Assembly (NCBI RefSeq): GCF_013377085.1
Contig: NZ_JACAAX010000001.1
Location: 248,001-312,000, forward strand
Source: Rhodoplanes sp.
GTDB taxonomy: Bacteria; Pseudomonadota; Alphaproteobacteria; Rhizobiales; Xanthobacteraceae
DNA: 64,000 nucleotides
Direction: 5' to 3'
A model generated the notes under the pieces. The model searched no databases. It saw only the letters and a program-made list of their open reading frames with translations, and had not been told where the DNA came from. Of the stretch, positions 9,312-20,820 are shown in pieces; positions within the stretch are counted from its first letter, which is position 1; the number at the start of each line of letters is the position of its first letter. A program made the translations under genes and the position numbers.

Positions 9312-10268
9312 ATGAAATCCGGCCGACAGACGACGGTGCGATCCGACGTGACCGTATCCGGGATCGGCGTGCACTCCGGCGTTCCCGCCACGCTGACTCT
9401 TCATCCTGCCGAGCCGGGCACCGGCGTCCGCTTCGTGCGCACCGGCCTCGAGGGTCGGCCCGACCAGGTGGTCCGCGCCGAAGTCCGCTCGGTGGTCGCC
9501 ACCGATTTCGCCACCGTGATCGGCGACGCCTCGGGCCCGCTCTGCTCGACCGCCGAGCACGTGCTGGCGGCGCTCGCCGGCCTCGGCATCGACAATGCGG
9601 TGGTCGAGGTGGACGGCCCCGAGGTTCCGATCATGGACGGCAGCGCCGACGAGTTCGTCGCGGCGATCGACCGGGTCGGGATCGAGACGTGCGCGGCGCC
9701 GCGCCGCTTCATCAAGGTTCTCAAGCCCGTCCGGGTGGCCAATGGCCGCTCCTACGGCGAGCTGCGGCCCTATGACCGGGGCATGCGGTTCGAGATCGAG
9801 ATCGCCTTCGACCACGCCCTGATCGGGCGGCAAACGATGGCCTTCGACCTCGACCCGATCCATTTCCGCCGCGAGATCGCCCGCGCCCGGACCTTCGGCT
9901 TCATGAGCGACGTCGCGAAGCTGTGGAGCGCCGGCTATGCGCTGGGCGCCAGCTTCGAAAACACCCTTGTGGTCGCGGAGAACCGCATCCTCAACCCCGA
10001 TGGCCTGCGCTATGCCGACGAGTTCGTGCGCCACAAGGCGCTCGACGCGATCGGTGACCTGGCGCTCGCCGGTGCCCCTCTGCTCGGGGTCTATCGGTCG
10101 GTTTGCGGCGGCCACAAGCTCAATCACGCGGTGCTGTCTGCCCTGATGGCGGACCGCTCCGCCTGGACCATGGTCGACGCCACGGCGCTGGCCCGCAAGA
10201 CCGTGCGGGGCCGCGCCGAGCTGACCACCGGGGTAGCCGCGCCGGCTTACGGCCCCGACGTCTCCTGA
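9312..10268 (+). CDS. lpxC: UDP-3-O-acyl-N-acetylglucosamine deacetylase LpxC
   Basis: Zinc amidase for the committed step of lipid A synthesis. The 318-aa product shows the zinc/catalytic motifs in order: TAEHVLAALAGLGIDN (His near residue 83), the substrate loop VPIMDGSADEFV, HKALDAIGDLAL (His and Asp near 240-245) and GGHKLNHAVL (near 265). ATG 9312 is the natural start because the LpxC fold begins at once (TVSGIGVHSGVPATLTLHP). It sits between the division cluster and bamD, as in related Rhizobiales. Confidence 0.96.
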   Translation: MKSGRQTTVRSDVTVSGIGVHSGVPATLTLHPAEPGTGVRFVRTGLEGRPDQVVRAEVRSVVATDFATVIGDASGPLCSTAEHVLAALAGLGIDNAVVEVDGPEVPIMDGSADEFVAAIDRVGIETCAAPRRFIKVLKPVRVANGRSYGELRPYDRGMRFEIEIAFDHALIGRQTMAFDLDPIHFRREIARARTFGFMSDVAKLWSAGYALGASFENTLVVAENRILNPDGLRYADEFVRHKALDAIGDLALAGAPLLGVYRSVCGGHKLNHAVLSALMADRSAWTMVDATALARKTVRGRAELTTGVAAPAYGPDVS

Positions 10269-10750
10269 GACGCGACTCCCGAGGCTTCGGCCTGCCGGCC
10301 TGTCGCCGCCCGCGGAATCACTGCGACAGCCGCTCTATCGCGTCCGCAAAAATCCATTATCGACCGTGTCTTGGCCGCGCGTCCTGCGACGGCGCCCGGG
10401 CTGCCGCGGACCTCGCGTGAGACATCACGTCAGGTCGCTGCGAGACGCCGGACGTCACCTTGTGGAGGGGCGCTCCGGTCGCGCCGCGGAGCGGATCGGG
10501 CCGCCGCCGCGCCGGTCCGGCAGCATGGCCGGCGACAACACGCCTGCGTTTGCGTGCGAACGGGCTCTGACGGCCAAAATGGCGTGCCCCGAGGGACGCA
10601 CCGGACGGCCGTATGGCCCTGGCCCCGCCGACCGCCACATTCCCGGCCGAATGTCGGGGTTGAGTGCGTCCCGAACGGGGAATCTCGAGCGTCGGTGAAT
10701 CGCGGCCCGGACGGGGCGGCCGGGCGACGCAGTTACGAGGGGGCGAAGGC
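10269..10750. other. Intergenic region lpxC-bamD
   Basis: About 480 bp of high-GC sequence. I see no RNA gene, hairpin terminator or plausible coding region; it presumably carries the bamD promoter. Confidence 0.5.
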
Positions 10751-11623
10751 GTGATTTTCAGGTCGTCGAGGCGCACGGCTCCGCGCCCGGGATTGTCCGG
10801 GATCGGACGCATTTGCGCGCTCCTGCCCGTGCTCGTCGTGCTGGCGGGATGCTCGAGCCTCACCAGCCTGTTCGGCGGCAACGAGGACGATCTCGGTCCC
10901 GACCTGCCGGCCGACAAGCTTTACAACGAAGGCGTCTATCTCCTGAACGAGAAGAGCTCGCCCAAGGACGCGGTGAAGAAGTTCGAGGAGGTCGACCGCC
11001 AGCATCCGTATTCCGAGTGGGCCCGCAAGTCGCTGCTGATGACGGCCTACTCGTATTACGAGACGCAGCAATACGAGGACGCGATCGGCGCGGCCAAGCG
11101 CTATGTGTCGATGCATCCGGGCAGCCCGGACGTGGCCTATGCCCAGTATCTGATCGGCGCCTCCTACTACGACCAGATCCCCGACGTGACGCGCGACCAG
11201 ACCCGCACCGAGCGGGCGATTGCCTCGCTCGAGGAGGTGATCCGCAAGTATCCGAACTCGGAATACGCCGCGCAGGCGCGCAAGAAGATCGAGGTCGGCC
11301 GTGACCACCTCGCCGCCAAGGAGATGGCGGTGGCGCGCTACTACATGGAGAAGAAGAACTTCATCGGCGCCATCAACCGCTTCAAGGTGGTCGTCACCCA
11401 GTACCAGACCACCCGGCTCGTCGAGGAGGCGCTGATGCGCCTGACCGAGTGCTACATGATGCTGGGCATCGTCGCCGAGGCGCAGACCGCGGCCGCCGTG
11501 CTGGGCCACAACTTCCCCGACAGTCCCTGGTACAAGGATGCCTACAAGCTGGTGAAGGGCGGCGGGCTCGAGCCGACCGAGAACAAGGGCTCGTGGATCA
11601 GCCGGGCGTTCAAGATCAGCTGA
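10751..11623 (+). CDS. bamD: Outer membrane assembly lipoprotein BamD
   Basis: TPR-containing lipoprotein of the BAM complex that inserts outer-membrane proteins. The start is GTG 10751, preceded by the Shine-Dalgarno-like GAGGGGGCG; this gives a 290-aa protein with a basic N-region, a hydrophobic core (ICALLPVLVVL) and the lipobox LAGC, where Cys is lipidated. TPR-like helices follow (LYNEGVYLLNEKSSPKDAVKKFEEV, YSEWARKSLLMTAYSYYE, AIASLEEVIRKYPNSEYAAQA). An ATG at 10664 is in frame, but its extension is Arg/Gly-rich and would bury the signal peptide. bamD-recN-ligA order is usual in this group. Confidence 0.94.
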   Translation: MIFRSSRRTAPRPGLSGIGRICALLPVLVVLAGCSSLTSLFGGNEDDLGPDLPADKLYNEGVYLLNEKSSPKDAVKKFEEVDRQHPYSEWARKSLLMTAYSYYETQQYEDAIGAAKRYVSMHPGSPDVAYAQYLIGASYYDQIPDVTRDQTRTERAIASLEEVIRKYPNSEYAAQARKKIEVGRDHLAAKEMAVARYYMEKKNFIGAINRFKVVVTQYQTTRLVEEALMRLTECYMMLGIVAEAQTAAAVLGHNFPDSPWYKDAYKLVKGGGLEPTENKGSWISRAFKIS

Positions 11624-11664
11624 GCCGCGGGGGCGCGCCCCCGTGCGGGACATTCGCTGCGATT

Positions 11665-11697
11665 TGTTCGATGGCCGGGCTTGTCCCGGCCATTTGC
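11665..11697 (+). terminator. Hairpin terminator after bamD
   Basis: ATGGCCGGG and CCCGGCCAT arms around a short CTTGT loop, followed by TTGCGTT. The same palindrome type follows ftsZ (5335) and both garR copies (26300, 38292), so it may be a repeat family reused as a terminator. Confidence 0.55.
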
Positions 11698-11791
11698 GTT
11701 ATTAAGACTGCGGGTTATTCCACGACGCGGCGCCCCGGAACGACCGAGTCGCGCTGATCGGCAGCGACATCACCAACGACCGAGCCGACTC

Positions 11792-13462
11792 ATGCTGGCC
11801 CGCCTCTCGATCCGCGACATCGTCCTCATCGACCGGCTCGACCTCGACTTCGCGGGAGGCCTCGCCGTGCTCACCGGCGAGACCGGCGCCGGCAAGTCGA
11901 TCCTGCTCGATGCCTTCGCGCTGGCCCTTGGCGCACGGGGCGATGCGGCCCTGGTGCGCAGCGGCGCCGAGCAGGGCCAAGTGACGGCCGTGTTCGAGCC
12001 GGCGGCCTCGCACCCGGTGCATGCGCTGCTGCGCGATAATGACATCGCCGCCGAGGACCAGCTTCTGCTTCGCCGCGTGCAGCTCGCCGACGGCCGCACC
12101 CGCGCCTTCGTCAACGACCAGCCGGTCTCGGTGCAGGTGCTGAAAAGCCTGGGCGAGATGCTGGTCGAGATCCACGGCCAGCACGACGCCCGCGCCCTGG
12201 TCGATCCGGCCAGCCACCGCAGCCTCCTGGACGCCTATGGCGGGCTGGAGCGCGAGGCCGAAGCGGTCGGCCGGCTGTGGACGGCGCGGCGCGACGCGCT
12301 CGCCGCGGTCGCCAGCCACCGCGCCGCGGTCGAGCGGGCGCAGCGCGAGGCCGACTGGCTGCGCCACGCCGTCGCGGAGCTGAGCGAGCTCGCCCCCGAG
12401 CCCGGCGAGGAGACGGCGCTGGCCGATCGGCGCACCGGCATGATGCAGGCCGAGAAGGTCGCCGACGATCTGCGCGACGCGCTCGCCGCCATCGCCGGCA
12501 ACCAGTCGCCGGCACCGGCGCTCGCCGCCGTGGTGCGGCGGCTGGAGCGGCGCCAGGGCAACGCCGGCTACGTCGCGCCGGCCATCACGGCGATCGACGC
12601 GGCGCTCAATGCCCTCGACGAGGCGCGCGGTCATCTCGAGGCGGCGCTCACGGCGTCGGCGCATGACCCGCTTATGCTGGAGCGCATCGAGGAGCGGCTG
12701 TTCGCGCTGCGCGCCGCCGCCCGCAAGTACAATGTCGCGGTCGATTCGCTGGCGGCGCTGGCCGAGCGTTATGCCGCCGATGTCGCCCGCATGGATGCGG
12801 GCGCCGAAAAGCTCGCCGCCCTGGAGAAGGAGGCCGCCGCCCTGGTGGCGCGCTTCGACGAGGCGGCCGCGGTCCTCTCGGCCAAGCGCCGGCGCGCCGC
12901 CGAGGCGCTCGACAAGGCCGTCAACGGCGAGCTGAAGCCGCTGAAGCTCGACCGCGCCCGCTTCACGGCCGTGGTCGCCAGCGAGCCGGAGCGCGCCGGT
13001 CCGCACGGCATCGACCGGGTCGAGTTCCACGTGCAGACCAATCCGGGCACGGCGCCCGGCCCGCTGATGAAGGTCGCCTCGGGCGGCGAGCTGTCGCGCT
13101 TCCTGCTCGCCCTCAAGGTGGTGATCGCCGACCGCGGCTCGGCGCCGACGCTGGTGTTCGACGAGATCGACACGGCAGTCGGCGGCGCGGTGGCCGATGC
13201 CATCGGGGTGCGGCTCGCCCGGCTCGGCGGCAAGGTCCAGGTGATCGCCGTGACGCACGCCCCGCAGGTGGCGGCGCGCGCCGACAAGCACCTGTTGATC
13301 ACCAAGGGCGCGCTCGATCGCGGCAAGCGGGTGGCGACCCGCGTCGCCGTGCTGGACGAGGCCACGCGGCGCGAGGAGATCGCCCGCATGCTGGCCGGCG
13401 CCGAGATCACGGCCGAAGCCCGCGCCGCCGCCGACCGGCTGATCAGGGCGGCAGGGGGGTAG
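11792..13462 (+). CDS. recN: DNA repair protein RecN
   Basis: SMC-like ATPase acting in double-strand break repair. The 556-aa product has the Walker A motif GETGAGKS near residues 29-36, a coiled-coil middle rich in Ala/Glu/Arg (about 160-370), the ABC signature SGGELSRFLLALK near residue 430 and the Walker B LVFDEIDTAVGG near residue 453. I start it at ATG 11792 because MLARLSIRDIVLIDRLDL is the canonical RecN opening; an upstream ATG at 11681 only adds repeat-like sequence. Confidence 0.95.
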   Translation: MLARLSIRDIVLIDRLDLDFAGGLAVLTGETGAGKSILLDAFALALGARGDAALVRSGAEQGQVTAVFEPAASHPVHALLRDNDIAAEDQLLLRRVQLADGRTRAFVNDQPVSVQVLKSLGEMLVEIHGQHDARALVDPASHRSLLDAYGGLEREAEAVGRLWTARRDALAAVASHRAAVERAQREADWLRHAVAELSELAPEPGEETALADRRTGMMQAEKVADDLRDALAAIAGNQSPAPALAAVVRRLERRQGNAGYVAPAITAIDAALNALDEARGHLEAALTASAHDPLMLERIEERLFALRAAARKYNVAVDSLAALAERYAADVARMDAGAEKLAALEKEAAALVARFDEAAAVLSAKRRRAAEALDKAVNGELKPLKLDRARFTAVVASEPERAGPHGIDRVEFHVQTNPGTAPGPLMKVASGGELSRFLLALKVVIADRGSAPTLVFDEIDTAVGGAVADAIGVRLARLGGKVQVIAVTHAPQVAARADKHLLITKGALDRGKRVATRVAVLDEATRREEIARMLAGAEITAEARAAADRLIRAAGG

Positions 13463-13484
13463 GTGTCGACCGTTGTGTTTTCTC

Positions 13485-13606
13485 GGTCGTCCCGGGGCGG
13501 CGCGCAGCGCCGAGCCCGGGACCCATAGCCCCTGTCCGTCGTGAGCCACCGGCACCGGGGCTATGGATTCCGGGCTCGCGGACTTCGCCCGCGCCCCGGA
13601 ATGACG
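13485..13606. repeat. Imperfect palindromic repeat element (family A)
   Basis: About 120 bp running from GTCGTCCCGGGGCGG to GCGCCCCGGAATGACGG, with inner segments GGACCCATAGCCCCTGTC and GGGGCTATGGATTCCGGG. Close relatives occur at 26336-26455, 38328-38447 and, inside the helicase gene, 51252-51378; a short form is at 13907-13956. Such dispersed non-coding palindromes are familiar in Bradyrhizobium-type genomes. Confidence 0.75.
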
Positions 13607-13607
13607 G

Positions 13608-13895
13608 TCATTTGCATATCCCCTCGTACAGGTCGACCCACCCCGGATTGCCGGCTTCGATCAGATTGATCTTCCAATCCCGCCGCCACTTCTTGATGTC
13701 CTTCTCGCGGGTGATTGCGCTGACCGGATCGTCGTAACACTCGAACCAGACGAGGCGGTCGACATCGTATTCCGCCGTGAACCCGCGGGCCGCCTTGGCC
13801 TTGTGCTCATGAACCCGGCGGACGAGGTCCCGCGTGACACCGACATAGAGCGTCCCATGCTTGCTGCTTGCCAGCATGTAAACGTAGTAGGACAA
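13608..13895 (-). CDS. Small GIY-YIG domain protein
   Basis: A 95-aa single-domain GIY-YIG protein (YhbQ/UPF0213-like). The sequence SYYVYMLASSKHGTLYVGVT shows the paired tyrosine motif, with the GIY element as YVY and the YIG element as YVG; RRVHEHK carries the catalytic arginine. Later AITREKDIKKWRRDWKINLIE matches the family C-terminal half. I propose TTG 13895, because the conserved fold begins there and the sequence upstream is a palindromic repeat. An ATG at 13976 would add 27 repeat-derived residues and overlap the divergent ligA start. Repeats lie on both sides of the gene. Nuclease activity and role are not established for most relatives. Confidence 0.82.
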   Translation of the reverse strand: MSYYVYMLASSKHGTLYVGVTRDLVRRVHEHKAKAARGFTAEYDVDRLVWFECYDDPVSAITREKDIKKWRRDWKINLIEAGNPGWVDLYEGICK

Positions 13896-13906
13896 ACGCC
13901 GCTCCA

Positions 13907-16097
<2,191 letters not shown>

Positions 16098-16150
16098 AGG
16101 GAGGCTGGCGCGGCTCGCGACGGAGCCGGATCGTCAGCCGGGCAGGGGCG

Positions 16151-16426
16151 TCACGGCTTTCGCGACGCCAGTCCGCCGTGCCCGGCCGGCTGCTCCGGCT
16201 GCTGCGGCGGCATCGGACAAGCCGTCATTTCGCTGATGTCGACGGAATCTGCCCACCGGTCCCATGTCGAGACGTTGTGCAGCTTCTCGTATTGCCTCTC
16301 GGCTCGCACGATGGCGGTTTTGGCGCTTCTCGCGTTGGTGATTTCGAGGCTGTCCTGCAAGCAGCGGAACGCATGACCGTCCGAGCTGAGCAGGGTCTTG
16401 AAGAAGCGGACTTCGTACGTTTTCAT
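16151..16426 (-). CDS. Small conserved hypothetical protein
   Basis: A 91-aa protein starting MKTYEVRFFKTLLSSDGHAF. The start at 16426 is fixed by a strong upstream Shine-Dalgarno (TAGGAGGCACCGAG). Residues 1-60 look like a compact alpha/beta unit (CLQDSLEITNARSAKTAIVRAERQYEKLH); the tail is Pro/Gln-rich. Similar short proteins, as I recall, occur in Rhodopseudomonas and Bradyrhizobium, with no known role. It converges with ligA and has no evident operon partner. Confidence 0.7.
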   Translation of the reverse strand: MKTYEVRFFKTLLSSDGHAFRCLQDSLEITNARSAKTAIVRAERQYEKLHNVSTWDRWADSVDISEMTACPMPPQQPEQPAGHGGLASRKP

Positions 16427-16631
16427 CTCGGTGCCTCCTATTCGTGTCGCACCTCCTGTCGGGTCTGGACTCATTTCCTCCGAACAGCAAATCTAATCGG
16501 CGAATTCGGCCGTAATGTTGCCCGCGCAATCCGGTGACATCACAGGACGGTGATCGCAGGTATTCGAGAACCGCCGCAGGCCGGGGGAACTCGCCCGTTC
16601 CCGCTTCCTCCGCCTCATGCCGGATCCGGTA

Positions 16632-17423
16632 TCACTCGCCCGTCGTCGTCTGCTCCGCTTCGCCTTCGGTCAGCTCGTTGGCCTTGCGCAGCCGCTCGCG
16701 GCTGTTGGCGAGATGCATGCGCATGCCGGCGCGGGCCGACTCGCCGTCGCGGCGGCGGATCGCGTCGAGGATCTGCTCGTGCTCGCGGTTGGTGCGGTGC
16801 AGGTAGGACGACGCCGGCTCGGCCGAGAGGCGTGTGGTGTCGAGCCGGGTGCGCGGGATGGTGGCGGTGCCGAGCTGGCGGAAGATGCCCTCGAAGTAGC
16901 GGTTGCCGGTGGCGAGCGCGACCTGCATGTGGAAGCGGAAGTCGGCGTCGACGCCGCTCCGGCCGGCCGCGATGTCGGCCTCGAACGCCGCGACGGCGCG
17001 CTCCATCTCGGCGAGGTGGTGATCGCCGCGCCGGCGCGCCGCGAGCGCCGCCGCCTCGGTCTCCAGGCTGATGCGCAGCTCCAGCATGGCGAGCACGTCG
17101 CGGATCGTGACCACGGTTCCGATCTGCACCGGCACGCTCGGCGCCTCGCACACGAAGGTGCCGATCCCGTGCCGGGTGGCGACCAGCCCGTTCGCCTGCA
17201 GCCGCGACAGCGCCTCGCGCACCACGGTGCGGCTGACCCCCATCTCGGCCATCACGACCGGCTCGGTCGGCAGCTTGTCGCCGGGCCGGTACACGCCGTT
17301 GCGGATGCGCTCCGACAGCGTGCGGACGACCGTCTCGGCGAGGTTCGGCCGGCGCACGCGGTCCGGCCCCGGTGCGGCGAGGCTTTCGGCGTGCGGCTCG
17401 CCCGCGACGGTGTCGTGCTGCAT
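16632..17423 (-). CDS. GntR/FadR-family (FCD) transcriptional regulator
   Basis: A 263-aa repressor-type regulator, probably of the divergent aldarate genes. The N-terminal winged helix (about 30-100) contains GDKLPTEPVVMAEMGVSRTVVREALSRL and the wing GLVATRHGIGTFV. The C-terminal FCD domain (about 110-250) carries MLELRISLETEAAALAA, the likely ligand/metal residues DADFRFHMQVALATGN and EHEQILDAIRRRD. I chose ATG 17423 because GGAGAAACC precedes it; an ATG at 17504 lies inside the presumed operator. It is divergent from the MFS-garD operon, so its ligand may be an aldarate or a catabolic intermediate (inference). Confidence 0.9.
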   Translation of the reverse strand: MQHDTVAGEPHAESLAAPGPDRVRRPNLAETVVRTLSERIRNGVYRPGDKLPTEPVVMAEMGVSRTVVREALSRLQANGLVATRHGIGTFVCEAPSVPVQIGTVVTIRDVLAMLELRISLETEAAALAARRRGDHHLAEMERAVAAFEADIAAGRSGVDADFRFHMQVALATGNRYFEGIFRQLGTATIPRTRLDTTRLSAEPASSYLHRTNREHEQILDAIRRRDGESARAGMRMHLANSRERLRKANELTEGEAEQTTTGE

Positions 17424-17739
17424 CGGTTTCTCCACAACGACGGCCGCGCCGCGACCGGCTTCGGTGGCCAGCCTGGCAGGTTGGCACCAATCATCGTACG
17501 TCATATGATGTGCGCTTGGGAAGATGCCTCTTCCCTGGCGGGCTGCAATTCAGTAGTATTTCGGATTGAGGCCGGCGGCGCGCTCCGGCACTCATAGGTC
17601 ACGTCTGGCAATACCTCGTTGAAGTCATACGACGACTGATGAGTTCCGTAGGTCCGACACACGGTCGGGCCGCTCCGACCCGCAACGGCCCGTGGGCTTT
17701 CGTCGGCCCACCCGCGCCACAGCGAATGCAGGCAGTCCC
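17424..17739. promoter_or_regulatory. Divergent promoter/operator region of the aldarate genes
   Basis: 315 bp between the GntR gene and the MFS gene. It contains CGTACGTCATATGATG at 17495-17510 with a perfect TCATATGA core (17501-17508), and a similar GTCATACGACGAC at 17623-17635. Both resemble the short GTxxxxAC-type sites that FCD regulators bind. No gene is visible. Confidence 0.5.
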
Positions 17740-19116
17740 ATGGCTATGTCACTCACGGCCGAGGCCGGCGCGGTCCGGCGCACCAATGTGCGCTGGAGCA
17801 TCCTGGTGGTGCTGTTCGTGGTCACCACCATCAACTTCGCCGACCGCGCTACCGTCTCGATCGCCGGCCCCGAGATCAGCAAGGCGCTCGCGCTCTCGCC
17901 CGTGCAGATGGGCTACATCTTCTCGGCCTTCGCCTGGTCCTATGTGCTGGCGCAGCTTCCCGGCGGCTGGCTGCTCGACCGCTTCGGCTCCAAGACCACC
18001 TACTGCGCGGCGCTGACGATGTGGTCGCTGTTCACGATGGTGCAGGGCACGGTCGGCTTCCTCACCGGCGGCGCCGCCGTCGCGGCGCTGTTCCTGCTGC
18101 GGCTCGCGGTCGGTGCCGCCGAGGCGCCGTCCTTCCCGGGCAACGGCCGCATCACCTCGGCCTGGTTTCCGGCCAGCGAGCGCGGCTTCGCCTCGGCAAT
18201 CTTCAACTCGGCCCAGTATTTCGCCACCGCGCTGTTCGCGCCGATCATGGGCTGGATCGTCCACACCTTCGGCTGGCAGGCGGTGTTCTACTTCATGGGC
18301 GGGCTCGGCCTGCTGATGGCGATGGTCTGGACCAAGGTGATCTACGGGCCGAAGTCGCATCCGCGCGCCAACCAGGCCGAGATCGACTACATCCAGGCCG
18401 GCGGCGCCCTGGTCGATCTCGATGCCGACCCCGCCGCGAGCAAGGTCGAGGTCGATCCGGCCGCGCAGGTCGACACGCTGGCCTGCCTGAAGGAGCTGCT
18501 GTCCACCCGGATGCTGGTCGGCGTCTACGTGTTCCAGTTCTGCATCAACGTGATGACCTACTTCTTCCTGACCTGGTTCCCGGTCTATCTGGTCACCGAG
18601 CGGCACATGACCATCCTGAAAGCCGGCTTCGTCGCCTCGCTGCCGGCGATCTGCGGCTTCGTCGGCGGCGTCCTGGGCGGCTGGGTCTCCGACCGCCTGC
18701 TGAAGGCCGGCTGGTCGCTGTCTGCCGCGCGAAAAACGCCGATCGTCGCCGGCATGCTGATGGCGATGGCGATGATCGCCTGCAACTATGTCGAGTCCGA
18801 CATGCTGGTGGTGTTCTTCATGTCGCTCGCCTTCTTCGGCAAGGGCGTCGGCGCGCTCGGCTGGGCCGTGGTGTCGGACACGTCACCCAAGGAGGCCGGC
18901 GGGCTCTCGGGCGCGCTGTTCAACACCTTCGGCAATCTCGCCGGCATCGTGACGCCGATCGTCATCGGCTACATCCTCCAGGCGACCGGCAATTTCGCCG
19001 GCGCGCTGGTGTTCGTCGGAGCGAGTGCCGCCGTGGCGCTGCTCAGCATGCTGTTCGTGGTCGGCACCATCGATCGGGTGACCCTCTCCCGCTCGGTCGC
19101 GAAGACGCCGGCCTGA
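17740..19116 (+). CDS. MFS transporter, aldarate (glucarate/galactarate) type
   Basis: A 458-aa, 12-helix inner-membrane transporter of the anion:cation symporter family, like GudP/GarP. The first helix (WSILVVLFVVTTINFADR) is followed by the MFS loop motif GGWLLDRFGSK and a conserved EAPSFPGNGR segment typical of sugar-acid carriers. The middle loop (about 205-245) is hydrophilic. ATG 17740 avoids a longer, Arg-rich extension from 17692. It is followed 75 bp later by garD, so aldarate uptake is the likely role; the exact substrate cannot be read from sequence. Confidence 0.88.
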   Translation: MAMSLTAEAGAVRRTNVRWSILVVLFVVTTINFADRATVSIAGPEISKALALSPVQMGYIFSAFAWSYVLAQLPGGWLLDRFGSKTTYCAALTMWSLFTMVQGTVGFLTGGAAVAALFLLRLAVGAAEAPSFPGNGRITSAWFPASERGFASAIFNSAQYFATALFAPIMGWIVHTFGWQAVFYFMGGLGLLMAMVWTKVIYGPKSHPRANQAEIDYIQAGGALVDLDADPAASKVEVDPAAQVDTLACLKELLSTRMLVGVYVFQFCINVMTYFFLTWFPVYLVTERHMTILKAGFVASLPAICGFVGGVLGGWVSDRLLKAGWSLSAARKTPIVAGMLMAMAMIACNYVESDMLVVFFMSLAFFGKGVGALGWAVVSDTSPKEAGGLSGALFNTFGNLAGIVTPIVIGYILQATGNFAGALVFVGASAAVALLSMLFVVGTIDRVTLSRSVAKTPA

Positions 19117-19191
19117 CCCCCGGCCCGGGGCGCCCGCGGGGCGTCCCGGGTGTCCCTTTCGACACGCGAAGGCGCAGACGGAGTCGAGATC

Positions 19192-20745
19192 ATGCTCACG
19201 CAAGCCGCAGCCCGGACGACACCGCTCCGCATAAAACTGCACGCGGACGACAACGTCGCCATCGTGGCGAACTCCGGCGGGCTGCCGGCCGGCACGGTGT
19301 TCGACGATGGATTGACGCTGGTCGACCACGTGCCGCAGGGCCACAAGGTGGCGCTCGAGGACATCCCCGAAGGTGGCATCGTGCGCCGCTACGGCGAGGT
19401 GATCGGCATCGCCGACCGGGCGCTGCGCAAGGGCGCGTGGATCGACGAGTTTGCTGTCCGCCTGCCCGCGCCGCCGGAGTTGGAAAAACTGCCGCTCGCC
19501 ACAAAAGTGCCGGCGCCGCTGCCGCCGCTCGACGGCTACACGTTCGACGGCTACCGCAACCCGGACGGCTCGGTCGGCACCCGCAACATCCTCGGCATCT
19601 CGACCAGCGTGCATTGCGTCGCCGGCACGGTCGACTACGTGGTGCGGCTCATCAAGGAGCGCCTGCTGCCGCGTTATCCGAATGTCGACGACGTGGTCGG
19701 GCTCAATCATCTCTACGGCTGCGGCGTCGCCATCAACGCGCCGGCCGCCGTGGTGCCGATCCGGGCGCTGCAGAACATCGCGCTCAACCCCAATTTCGGC
19801 GGCGAGATCATGGTGATCTCGCTCGGCTGCGAGAAGCTGCAGCCGGAGCGGCTGGTGCCCGAGGCCTATGAGGGCGCGCCGGACGACACCATCCTGCGCA
19901 TGCAGGACGAGCGGTTCGACGGCTTTCAGGCCATGGTCGACGCCATCCTGGCGATGGCCGAGAGGCATCTGGACAAGCTGAACCGGCGCAAGCGCGAGCC
20001 GGTGCCGGCCTCCGAGCTGGTGGTCGGCATGCAGTGCGGCGGCTCCGACGCCTTCTCGGGCGTCACCGCCAATCCGGCGGTCGGCTTCTGCTCGGATCTC
20101 CTGGTGCGGGCCGGCGCCACCGTGATGTTCTCCGAGGTGACCGAGGTGCGCGACGCCGTGCATCTGCTCACCCCGCGCTGTGCGACGCCGGAGATCGGCC
20201 GCGCGCTCATCCGCGAGATGGACTGGTACGACCGCTATCTCGCCGCCGGCGAGACCGACCGCTCAGCCAATCCGACGCCCGGCAACAAGAAGGGCGGGCT
20301 CGCCAACATCGTCGAGAAGGCGCTCGGCTCGATCGCCAAGTCCGGCACCAGCGCCATCTCGGCCGTGTTGGCGCCGGGCGAGAGGGCGACGACCAGGGGC
20401 CTGATCTTCGCCGCGACGCCGGCCTCCGACTTCGTCTGCGGCACCATGCAGCTCGCCTCCGGCATCACGCTGCAGGTGTTCACCACGGGCCGCGGCACGC
20501 CCTACGGGCTCGCCGCCGTGCCGGTGATCAAGATGGCGACCCGAAAAGATCTCTCGGCGCGCTGGCACGACCTGATCGACATCGACGCCGGCCGCATCGC
20601 CACGGGCGAGAAGACGATCGAGGAGATCGGCTGGGAGCTGTTCCACCTGCTGCTCGAGGTCGCCTCGGGGCGCAAGAAGCCGTGGTCCGACCACTGGGGC
20701 CTGCACAACGCGCTCGCTGTGTTCAATCCGGCCCCGGTGACCTGA
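19192..20745 (+). CDS. garD: Galactarate dehydratase
   Basis: Converts galactarate to 5-keto-4-deoxy-D-glucarate. The 517-aa length matches E. coli GarD (523 aa). The N-terminal SAF domain (about 1-95: [16 protein letters not shown]) is followed by the large UxaA/GarD domain with [37 protein letters not shown] and [18 protein letters not shown]; cysteines in these segments are the expected metal ligands. ATG 19192 fits the SAF start. It lies between the MFS carrier and a lactonase on the same strand. Confidence 0.92.
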   Translation: MLTQAAARTTPLRIKLHADDNVAIVANSGGLPAGTVFDDGLTLVDHVPQGHKVALEDIPEGGIVRRYGEVIGIADRALRKGAWIDEFAVRLPAPPELEKLPLATKVPAPLPPLDGYTFDGYRNPDGSVGTRNILGISTSVHCVAGTVDYVVRLIKERLLPRYPNVDDVVGLNHLYGCGVAINAPAAVVPIRALQNIALNPNFGGEIMVISLGCEKLQPERLVPEAYEGAPDDTILRMQDERFDGFQAMVDAILAMAERHLDKLNRRKREPVPASELVVGMQCGGSDAFSGVTANPAVGFCSDLLVRAGATVMFSEVTEVRDAVHLLTPRCATPEIGRALIREMDWYDRYLAAGETDRSANPTPGNKKGGLANIVEKALGSIAKSGTSAISAVLAPGERATTRGLIFAATPASDFVCGTMQLASGITLQVFTTGRGTPYGLAAVPVIKMATRKDLSARWHDLIDIDAGRIATGEKTIEEIGWELFHLLLEVASGRKKPWSDHWGLHNALAVFNPAPVT

Positions 20746-20820
20746 GGCCAGGGGCGTCGCCCCCGACGCCGCGCAGGAGGCGATTTGCTTTCGTCACGAC
20801 GAACTGAACGGAGACAGCCC